NCBI RefSeq assembly: GCF_030398385.1
Contig: NZ_JAOAOQ010000050.1
Coordinates: forward strand, 1 to 37,091
Direction of reading: 5' to 3'
Origin: Aquibium sp. ELW1220
GTDB lineage: Bacteria; Pseudomonadota; Alphaproteobacteria; Rhizobiales; Rhizobiaceae
Length of the DNA stretch: 37,091 nt
Shown: piece by piece, positions 1 through 6,692 of the stretch
Layout of the letters: each line of letters opens with the position of its first letter
Position numbering within the stretch: the first letter of the stretch is position 1
Program-made: the position numbers and the translations under genes
Notes under the pieces: generated by a model
Told to the model about the DNA's origin: nothing
The model's input: the letters and a program-made list of their open reading frames with translations, nothing else
The model's database searches: none

Positions 1-2
1 CA

Positions 3-2420
3 GCAGGCGGCGGCGGCGAGGAGGCCGGCGGCGGCGGCGGCTTCGGCGCGTCCTCGTCGGGCTCGGCGGGCGGTGGCGGCGGCGGCGGCGGCGGCCGCGG
101 GCTGTCGATCCTCACCACGGACGGGGTGGTCGCGATCGGCGACACGGTGACCGGCGGCAGCGGCGGCGACGGCGGCAGCGGCAGCAGCGGTCTCTATGCC
201 GATGGCGGTGCGGGCGGCGGTGGCGGCATCGGCGTGGTGTTTGCCGGCACCGGCTTGCTCACGGTCGAGGGCAGCATCACGGGCGGCGATGGCGGCCATG
301 GCGGCGACGGCGGCTATGCCGGGTCGGGCGGCGCCGGCGGCACCGGCCTGCGCGTGAGTCAGGGCAGCGCCACGGTATACGTCAATGGGAATGTTTCCGG
401 CGGAAACGGCGGCGCCCGCGGCACCAGCAGCTACACGCCGACCAAGTCGATCGACGGGCCGGGCGGTGCCGGCATCGTCGGCGCCGACCTCACCCTGGTG
501 CTCGGCCCCGACGGCAGCATCAGCGGCGGCCTCGGCGGCGACGCCCTCACCCGCGCCAACGCCGTGGCCTTCACCGGCGGCGCCAACAGCTTCGAACTGC
601 AGGCGGACATTTCGGGCGTCGTCGGCAATGTCGTCGCCGACGGCACCGACGACGTGTTCCGGCTCGGCGGCAGCAGCACCCGCAGTTTCGACGCCGCGCT
701 CATCGGCACGCAGTACACCGGCTTTGAAAGCTTCGAGAAGGTCGGCGCCGGAACCTGGACGCTGACCGGCACGCCGGGCGCGGCGACCGCCTGGTCGGTC
801 ACGGACGGCACGCTGGCGCTGCCCGGCACCATGGCCACCGACATCGCCACCTCCGGGCCGGGCTCCTTCGCGCTGCAGGGCGGCACGCTCGACGGCACGC
901 TCGACAATGGCGGCACCACATTTGCCCATGGCGCGATCACCGGCGCGATCGGCAACGCGGCGACCGGGAGCTTCCACCTCGACGGCGACCTGACGGCCGG
1001 CGGCCTCATCACCAATGACGGGCTGTTCACCGCGTCCGGTTCGGGCGCGGCCGGCCGCTTTACGGTGAGCGGCGGATCGGGCTTCGTCCATGGCGGAACG
1101 ATCTCGCTCAGCCAGACCGGCGGCATCGTCGGCGACGTGCTCGACCTGACGGGCGCCGGCCTCTTCGAGGGCGGCGCGGACAGCGCACTCGTCCTCGACA
1201 TCGACCTGTCGAACAGCGCCGCCGCCGCTTCCGACGAGCTGCTGCTCGGCGACAGCAGCGGCACGCTCGCGCTGCGCTTCGACCCCGACCCCGCCCGCTA
1301 CGGCGCGCTGACCGCCGGCCTGCGCGTGGTGCAGACCGCCGACGGCGCCCTGCAGGCCACGGCGACGGGTCTGCAGGATCGCGGCCTCGTCAGCTACGCC
1401 CTCGAACAGATCGGCACGGACTGGTACGTGACCAGCCGCCTCGACGCCGCGCCGCTCGGCGGCATCGTCGCCGGCATGCAGAGCGTGCAGAGCCTCACCG
1501 ACGCCGCGCTGCGCCCGGTGGCGCCCGACGCCGCCGGCTCGTGCGCTGCCGGCGTCCATGGCAGCGTCCATGGAGGCACGCAGGACGTTGCGGCCGCGAC
1601 ATCAGCGGGCGATGGCGGGCACGCCCGGTCGGACGTGACGCTGAACCATGGCGGCGCCCGGTTCGATGTCTACTCCGGCTGCCTCGACACCGGCCGGGGC
1701 GACGCCACGATCCGGCTCGGCGTCGTCGGCGGTTTCGACACCGGCACGGCGCTGTACCGGCAGGCGCTGGCCGGCGATACCGTGCTGACGTCGACCACCG
1801 ATTTTTCGACCGGCCATGCCGGCGTCCAGGCGCAGCTGCGCGCGGGCGGCTTCATCGCCGACGGCCGGTTCGGCTATGACAGAACCGGCTTCGACGTCAC
1901 GGCCGCCATTGCCGGCGGACCGGGCGCCATCATCGACGGCCAGGAGACCAGCGCGCAGCGCCTCACCGCCGCCGGCTCGGTCGGCTACGTCTTCCGGTTC
2001 GGGGATGTGACGCTGACCCCGTCCGCCGGCCTGGGCTTCTCGCATGCGCAAACCGGCCCGATCCGGCTGGCCGACCTCGGCGGCCGCCTCGATTTCGCCG
2101 ATCGGAACGCGGTGACGGCCTTCGGCGGCCTGGAACTCGCGGCCACTTCCGCGCTGGCCGACGGCCGCGGTTCGGTCCGCTCCTTCGCCTCCGCGATGCT
2201 GCATGAGGATTTCAGCAGCGCCCGGTCCTTCACCTACAGCGACGACGTCAACGGCGCGACCGCACTCGAAACCGCCATCGCCAGCACCCGGGGCATCCTC
2301 AGCGCGGGGCTGGCCTATGCGGGCGGCGGAGGGGCGTCGGTGGAGATTCGCGGCGATCTCAGCTTTTCGGGTGGCGAGATGGGCGGCGGAGTCGCGCTGA
2401 GGGCGGGGGTGGGGTTTTGA
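3..2420 (+). CDS. Glycine-rich autotransporter, 3' part (5' end outside window)
   Basis: The frame is open from the left edge, so the gene starts outside the window; the GTG at 126 is only an internal in-frame codon. The visible N-terminal part is a glycine-rich passenger built on imperfect GGDGG/GGAGG units, including an almost pure glycine run near 71-104. It is followed by a beta-strand-rich stretch of 'G-T-L-x-G' type (about 760-1450) typical of autotransporter-associated repeats. The last roughly 280 residues (about 1560-2420) look like an autotransporter beta-barrel: alternating polar/hydrophobic strands and a C-terminal phenylalanine (...RAGVGF) as expected for BAM-dependent outer-membrane insertion. 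By family knowledge the barrel would sit in the outer membrane with the passenger at the surface. The passenger's function is unknown; adhesion or matrix formation is a guess. The 3' end is followed by the AT-richer segment. Confidence 0.8.
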   Translation, partial: AGGGGEEAGGGGGFGASSSGSAGGGGGGGGGRGLSILTTDGVVAIGDTVTGGSGGDGGSGSSGLYADGGAGGGGGIGVVFAGTGLLTVEGSITGGDGGHGGDGGYAGSGGAGGTGLRVSQGSATVYVNGNVSGGNGGARGTSSYTPTKSIDGPGGAGIVGADLTLVLGPDGSISGGLGGDALTRANAVAFTGGANSFELQADISGVVGNVVADGTDDVFRLGGSSTRSFDAALIGTQYTGFESFEKVGAGTWTLTGTPGAATAWSVTDGTLALPGTMATDIATSGPGSFALQGGTLDGTLDNGGTTFAHGAITGAIGNAATGSFHLDGDLTAGGLITNDGLFTASGSGAAGRFTVSGGSGFVHGGTISLSQTGGIVGDVLDLTGAGLFEGGADSALVLDIDLSNSAAAASDELLLGDSSGTLALRFDPDPARYGALTAGLRVVQTADGALQATATGLQDRGLVSYALEQIGTDWYVTSRLDAAPLGGIVAGMQSVQSLTDAALRPVAPDAAGSCAAGVHGSVHGGTQDVAAATSAGDGGHARSDVTLNHGGARFDVYSGCLDTGRGDATIRLGVVGGFDTGTALYRQALAGDTVLTSTTDFSTGHAGVQAQLRAGGFIADGRFGYDRTGFDVTAAIAGGPGAIIDGQETSAQRLTAAGSVGYVFRFGDVTLTPSAGLGFSHAQTGPIRLADLGGRLDFADRNAVTAFGGLELAATSALADGRGSVRSFASAMLHEDFSSARSFTYSDDVNGATALETAIASTRGILSAGLAYAGGGGASVEIRGDLSFSGGEMGGGVALRAGVGF

Positions 2421-2669
2421 TTGCATCGCAGGACGCGCGGAGGGCGGAGGGGGGCCGGTCAGCAGCGTCCCATGAGGAATTGGATCGTATCGGGGGGCAT
2501 AGGCACGGCAGGTTGCGACGCCACTTCGGTCGTTCTCAGATATGCTGCGGCATTGCTAAAGCCGCCACTCGGAGCGCAACCGACTGTCGGTAAAGACCGG
2601 CCGTTTCCGAACCGAGACCGTATATTGACGAACGCAATCGACGGCAATGTTTCATCTGTTTGGATAGGC
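2421..2669. other. Intergenic segment at left edge of AT-richer island
   Basis: No convincing gene is visible between the autotransporter stop and the end of the ATPase-nuclease gene. Base composition shifts from strongly GC-rich to mixed at about 2480. Short ORFs on both strands (for example 2459-2647 on the minus strand) show no recognisable protein pattern and no good ribosome binding site. It may be decayed DNA at the junction of an insertion. I see no tRNA gene or clear attachment-site repeat here. Confidence 0.4.
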
Positions 2670-4433
2670 TTATCGACTGGACAGCGAAGCTATCAGCCAC
2701 GCCAACTCCGTGCGTGCTGACGAAATGATACTAGCGTACGAGTGCAGCGAAATCGAATCGAGCAGATTGCGAGTGTCGAGTGCCCTGACACGCCCCTTGC
2801 CGACCAACACAATGTCCATGGTAGCAGTAGATGATAGCCGAGCCGATAGGTCGTCTCGATACTGCTCAGCCTGGGATATGTCGCGGCGGGTGATGTTGTG
2901 AGATGGACGCTTGAACTCGATTAGCAAGTATTTGTCGCCGTAGTCTTGAGACAAAAGAAGGTCGGGGCGCTTCGCAGCTCGATTACCTTTGAAGGCCACA
3001 TTGCAATAGGCCTCGATAACGGTTTGCAGGGTGGCATTCGAGGACATCACCGAATACTTGCGGCCAAGAAGCCACAGGTTTGTCTCGAATGCCTTATGGG
3101 CGTCTTTCTCGAGAGTATCCGGATTTTGGACGAGCTGATCCAAGAAGCTGAGGAATTCCAGCCTGTGCGAGGCTTGTGCGCCGATGGTGGCGAGTTCGAT
3201 AAGACCGAACTCCTCCAGCGACTCCGCGAAGGAACCAACATCGCCCTTGCTCAACTTCCCGATGCGGTCGAGAACTGCCCAATAGGCATCATGCTCCATG
3301 GCATCAAGAGCGACATCGGCGATAGTAGTGATGCGATCCTCGCTCTCGCCGTAAAACTTCTTCAGTATGCGGTTGAGGGCATCTTCTGCATATCTGCGAC
3401 GATATTCCGGCAACTGTGCAAGACGATGGTTTATCTGCTTCTGAAGGCGAGCTTTCTGGAGACTTATATCTTTCGCATGGGTCTCCTTTAGCCCGGTTTT
3501 GACCTGCGCCTGAACGAATTTTCGCGCCTCTTGGTAGGCCTTGCTATTCTCCAAGACGCTTCCCCAGTCTGCTGTGACGAAGTCCTCAATCCCCGACAGT
3601 TCGACTTCGCCGTAGACGCGCCTCGCAAGCTTGGACGGGATCTCCTCGTCCTCGTCTAGGCCGAACAGCATCGGCTTCCCGACCGCCTTGCCATCGACCT
3701 TCAAGATAATTCCTGGCGATCGCGGCGGGCGCTTCCCGTCAGCGATCGTGAAGCTCAGAGTTACCTCCCCAACGGTCGGTAGTTGGGCAGTCGTTTGAGT
3801 GCTCGATCCCGGCACATCCTGCACAGAAAGTGGCAGGCCGTTCACGAAAACCTTGAAAGCGTCCTCCCGTCCATATTCGTAGATGAGAACTTCGCGCAAG
3901 CGGTCGGGAGTTGGAAAGTTCAGTCGACTGTCGAGTTCGGTCAACGTAACTGTCGTTCCACTAACGAGATCATCGATCTGCTCTTCGAGAAACGACAAAG
4001 GCACAGCCTCAAGGTCTTTCTGGTTCTCGACCAATTCGTTCTTGTCGATTAAAAGCGTACATCTGCGCCGCCGCGCCACCGTGACAACTTCCATCCGACT
4101 GGCAATCGTCAGGCCGGCGAACTTGCCGATCCCCTTACGTCCCTTGACCTTCCGGCTGAACTTGGTTGTTCGTTCGCCAGTACGGGTCCTTTTGTCGCTT
4201 GCGATGTTCAGGTATTCGCCTCGAACCTCTGACGCCGTCATCCCCGTGCCGTCGTCGCGGACTATCACTGCATCACCGGCTAGAGGCTCCGGAAGGAAGA
4301 TCCAAACATTATTGGCATCGGCGTCCCAGGCGTTGTCGACGAGTTCTTTTAGCGCCGCTTCGCTAGATCGATACGTTTCACCTAGAACTCGTGTCAGACG
4401 CGTGTTCACCGCAAAGTGCGCGAACTCCTTCAC
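2670..4433 (-). CDS. GHKL ATPase fused to PD-(D/E)XK nuclease domain (Shedu/DUF4263-like)
   Basis: Predicted 587-residue two-part protein. Residues about 20-110 carry the Bergerat ATP-binding fold: N-box E30-L-V-D-N34 in 'ALKELVDNAWDADA', G1 box DDGTGM at 60-65 and G2 box GRKGIGKF at 98-105. This resembles the HATPase_c_3 branch (Hsp90, MutL, MORC, topoisomerase VI B). The C-terminal part has 'FETNLWLLGRKYSV' followed by the pattern of a PD-(D/E)XK nuclease: D491 in RPDLLL, E506-x-K508 in LIEFKRP and a Q-x-x-Y/QY element at 521-525. The LWLLG block plus this core resembles Shedu (DUF4263) effectors. The start is a GTG at 4433 preceded by a GGGGGAG ribosome binding site. A nearby ATG (4437) is out of frame. 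An ATP-gated DNA-cleaving defence protein is inference from domain content; no homology search was possible. The composition is AT-richer than the surrounding chromosome. Confidence 0.8.
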   Translation of the reverse strand: MKEFAHFAVNTRLTRVLGETYRSSEAALKELVDNAWDADANNVWIFLPEPLAGDAVIVRDDGTGMTASEVRGEYLNIASDKRTRTGERTTKFSRKVKGRKGIGKFAGLTIASRMEVVTVARRRRCTLLIDKNELVENQKDLEAVPLSFLEEQIDDLVSGTTVTLTELDSRLNFPTPDRLREVLIYEYGREDAFKVFVNGLPLSVQDVPGSSTQTTAQLPTVGEVTLSFTIADGKRPPRSPGIILKVDGKAVGKPMLFGLDEDEEIPSKLARRVYGEVELSGIEDFVTADWGSVLENSKAYQEARKFVQAQVKTGLKETHAKDISLQKARLQKQINHRLAQLPEYRRRYAEDALNRILKKFYGESEDRITTIADVALDAMEHDAYWAVLDRIGKLSKGDVGSFAESLEEFGLIELATIGAQASHRLEFLSFLDQLVQNPDTLEKDAHKAFETNLWLLGRKYSVMSSNATLQTVIEAYCNVAFKGNRAAKRPDLLLSQDYGDKYLLIEFKRPSHNITRRDISQAEQYRDDLSARLSSTATMDIVLVGKGRVRALDTRNLLDSISLHSYASIISSARTELAWLIASLSSR

Positions 4434-4468
4434 TCATCTCCCCCCCGGTGCTGACCGTTGCAACAATT

Positions 4469-4497
4469 TGTATAGCAGCCAATTTCAACGATGCCTA
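4469..4497 (-). promoter_or_regulatory. Candidate promoter for the ATPase-nuclease gene
   Basis: Reading the minus strand, TAGGCA (4497-4492) and TATACA (4474-4469) are separated by 17 bases and lie about 35 bases upstream of the GTG start. Each box matches the sigma-70 consensus at four of six positions. The 219-base gap to the upstream gene is long enough for an independent promoter. This is pattern matching only. Confidence 0.28.
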
Positions 4498-4652
4498 ATT
4501 GGAGGGGGGGCCCGTTCACCAGACGCCTTCCAACAAAGTCGGCCCCCAGTTGAAGAAATCATGTCTCGCAGCGGTAGTCTAACACTGTTGTGGGAAAAAT
4601 ATGCAGCATGTCACTGACCACACCTATCGGCCCGCTGCAGCACGACTGGCCG

Positions 4653-5405
4653 TCAAGACCTCGGCGAAACATCAACGCCGAGGGGCCAGACGTTCCCCGC
4701 TCCATTGGAAGGACGCCGAAAAGGTGTACGCGGTATTTTCGCTAAATCAGGAGATACGGCAGCATAAATACTCTGCCGCTTTCGCTGCTTCCAAGCATTG
4801 GCCTTGGCTTGACCATGAGATTTTCCTTCTCCATGTTTTTCCCAGAACAGGGGGATTGGCTTGTTCTGAATGTTTTCTACATCAAATGTTAGAATGACGT
4901 CTGTTCTCTTTCCTCGCCAATTGCAATAGTGATAGTGACGCAAGTTGTGGTTTTCGGCTTCCAGATAGTCGCGCTCACCGCCGATTTTCAATATAAACTG
5001 AAGTATCACTTTGTCGCGATCAGGGATACAAATCCAGTATCGCTCGAAAGATTCCAAGAACCCGCCATGAATCTCATCGACGCGGGTGATGATCCGTACC
5101 TCCATCAGGCTTTGCAAAGCCCGAGGATTCAGAACAGGCGGATTTTTTACCCTTTCGAAGTATTCTAACGCTTCTCGAAGTTGAGAGGTATCAAGAGCCC
5201 ACAGGACGCCCCCGTCCTCCGAAATTCTGGCCAAATCGTCAGAATACTCTTCGTGATTATTAGAAATCCGCGCATGATGCTGAATTTCATTAAGGTGGCT
5301 CAAAAATCTGAGGGTGCGAGCGCTTTCAGAGTGTATTTCTGAACCTTCAAAATGTCGAGCAAGCCTGTGGTGCTTCATAATTAACTCAATCAGAGGCTCG
5401 ATCAT
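4653..5405 (-). CDS. Unrecognised protein upstream of ATPase-nuclease
   Basis: An open frame of up to 250 residues on the same strand and directly upstream of the GHKL-nuclease gene, with the same AT-richer composition. I do not recognise the family. The first 110 residues look helical and charged (RLARHFEG, SHLNEIQHHARI, QLREALEYFERV). The middle reads like alternating strands (SLMEVRIITRVDEIHG, RYWICIPDRDKVILQFILKI), followed by a His/Asn-rich loop and 'GKRTDVILTFDVENI'. The tail after about residue 205 is basic. There is no signal peptide or membrane segment. The start is uncertain: ATG 5405 has no clear ribosome binding site, and ATG 5378 (MKHHRLARHF) is possible. It may be a partner, sensor or target-recognition subunit of the downstream gene, but only proximity and shared composition support that. 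Confidence 0.6.
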   Translation of the reverse strand: MIEPLIELIMKHHRLARHFEGSEIHSESARTLRFLSHLNEIQHHARISNNHEEYSDDLARISEDGGVLWALDTSQLREALEYFERVKNPPVLNPRALQSLMEVRIITRVDEIHGGFLESFERYWICIPDRDKVILQFILKIGGERDYLEAENHNLRHYHYCNWRGKRTDVILTFDVENIQNKPIPLFWEKHGEGKSHGQAKANAWKQRKRQSIYAAVSPDLAKIPRTPFRRPSNGAGNVWPLGVDVSPRS

Positions 5406-5411
5406 CGCCGA

Positions 5412-5439
5412 TTTTTACCAATTGATGACGGCAGGTCAA
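5412..5439 (-). promoter_or_regulatory. Candidate promoter for the 250-codon gene
   Basis: On the minus strand TTGACC (5439-5434) and TAAAAA (5417-5412) are separated by 16 bases. The -10-like box ends six bases before ATG 5405, so transcription from it would either be leaderless from 5405 or would favour the internal start at 5378. Weak evidence based on sequence pattern only. Confidence 0.28.
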
Positions 5440-5536
5440 ATTGCTGCTCTAGATGGGACCGTTATTTCCTAGAGTTATCGAGCGTTTCGAATAAATGACG
5501 GCTTATCTCTTTGCTGGTGATGTCGCCAGCGATCGA

Positions 5537-5556
5537 CACTCAAATAGGGTTGAGTG
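5537..5556. repeat. Perfect 7-bp inverted repeat
   Basis: CACTCAA (5537-5543) and TTGAGTG (5550-5556) are perfect inverted copies around a 6-base loop, in the spacer at the right edge of the AT-richer segment. It could be an operator or a small hairpin. There is no run of T after it on either strand, so it is not a typical intrinsic terminator. Confidence 0.35.
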
Positions 5557-5740
5557 ACCGACTATGCGACTCGTGCGGCGGTACCTAACTGTGAGCTTTG
5601 TCAGTTCGGCCGTCTGAAACCGGCCAGTCCGCTATCTACCCCTTTGTCCCCAATCATCCCTCGGCCCGACCGCCATCGCTATCCAGACGTTTTCGAACCG
5701 GCTCGACGGTCCGGGACCGCGCACGAAACCGCGCCGTTCC

Positions 5741-6493
5741 CTACCCCTTCTTCCGTCCCATGAACGCCATGAAGGCCTCTCGGGCCTCGTCGGATTTCAG
5801 CCGCGCGCGGAAGTGGCGGCCTTCTTCCTCGATGCGGGCGACGAGGGTGTCGCGGTTGCCGAGCATCAGGTCGCGGGCGATCTTCAGGGCTTCGGGGGGG
5901 CGGGTGGCGAGGGTCTGGGCCAGCGACAGCGCCTCGGCTTCGAGGTCGGCTTCCGGCACGACGCGGTAGATCAGGCCGGCGGCCAGCGCGCGGTCGGCGG
6001 AAAAGCCCTCGCCGAGGCCGAGCAGGGCGAAGGCCTGCTGGCGGCCGAGGGTGGCGGGGGCGAGCAGGCTGGAGCCGGCTTCCGGCACGAGGCCGAGATC
6101 GACGAAGGGGGTGCGGAAGATCGTGCGCGGGGTGGCGAGCGTCAGGTCGCAGTGCAGGTTGATGGTGGTGCCGATGCCGACCGCGATGCCGTCAACGGCC
6201 GAAACGATGGGCTTCTGCGAACGGGCGAGGCCGATGAGGAAGTCGTAGACCTCCATGCCGCCCTCGCCGCCCATGGCCACCGCCATGAAATCGGCGAGAT
6301 CGTTGCCGGACGAGAAGGCGCCCGGCACGCCGAGGAAGAGGTGGACGCGGATGGCGGGATCGGCGTCGCCTTCGGCGAGCGCCGCGGCCATCGTGGCGTA
6401 CATGGCCCGCGTGATGGCGTTCTTCTTGTCGGGACGGTTCATCCGGATCGCCTGCACGGCGCCGTGGCGGGTGATTTCGACGTGGTCGGTCAT
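5741..6493 (-). CDS. Enoyl-CoA hydratase/isomerase family protein (crotonase fold), isomerase-like
   Basis: 250-residue crotonase-superfamily protein, the usual length. The N-terminal 'NRPDKKNAI' and oxyanion-hole 'AFSSGNDLADF' (59-69) and 'DGIAVGIGTT' (101-110) are present. In the active-site segment 'RTPFVDLGLVPEAGSS' the position of the first catalytic glutamate of classical enoyl-CoA hydratases is phenylalanine (F130), whereas E138 sits where ECI2/Eci1-type delta3-delta2-enoyl-CoA isomerases keep their catalytic glutamate. Isomerase activity in unsaturated fatty acyl-CoA breakdown is therefore the better guess, though the annotation hydratase would be common. It lies downstream of the acyl-CoA dehydrogenase on the same strand, separated by about 200 bases with a palindrome, so cotranscription is plausible but not certain. 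The ATG at 6493 follows a GGAGGA-like site. Confidence 0.85.
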   Translation of the reverse strand: MTDHVEITRHGAVQAIRMNRPDKKNAITRAMYATMAAALAEGDADPAIRVHLFLGVPGAFSSGNDLADFMAVAMGGEGGMEVYDFLIGLARSQKPIVSAVDGIAVGIGTTINLHCDLTLATPRTIFRTPFVDLGLVPEAGSSLLAPATLGRQQAFALLGLGEGFSADRALAAGLIYRVVPEADLEAEALSLAQTLATRPPEALKIARDLMLGNRDTLVARIEEEGRHFRARLKSDEAREAFMAFMGRKKG

Positions 6494-6601
6494 GGGACGG
6501 GTCCTCCGTGCGTGTTTGGCCTATGATTCAGACAGCTTCGGGCAGGTTGCGCTCTGTCGCGCGCTCCTCTGATCGGCACGGCGGGACAGGACACGCATGT
6601 C

Positions 6602-6660
6602 GCGCTCCGTCGCGCCCCCCTCTGCCCTGCCGGGTAGGGCGAGGGGGGCGACGTAGAGCG
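6602..6660. repeat. Palindromic intergenic repeat between acyl-CoA dehydrogenase and isomerase genes
   Basis: The sequence folds into an imperfect long hairpin. The left arm (gcgctccgtcgcgcccccc, then tctgccct) pairs with the right arm (agggcgaggggggcgacgtagagcgc) around a short loop. The core 'gcccccctctgccctgccggg' is the same motif found in the arms of the three elements inside glyS, which suggests one repeat family. In mRNA it would form a stable stem between the two coding regions. Confidence 0.55.
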
Positions 6661-6692
6661 CGGCGGTGCAAAACCACATCGCTACCCAACCC

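Larger units (their letters stand above)
5406..5740. other. Gene-free spacer at right edge of the AT-richer island
   Basis: This 335-base stretch contains the candidate promoter of the upstream-most island gene, a small perfect inverted repeat at 5537-5556, and a return to high-GC sequence after about 5640. Open frames in it have neither good start signals nor recognisable protein patterns. No tRNA or integrase remnant was seen. Confidence 0.45.

Noticed and set aside
2459-2647. 62-codon minus-strand frame at the island edge
   Set aside because: No ribosome binding site, no family pattern; it lies in what looks like decayed intergenic sequence.
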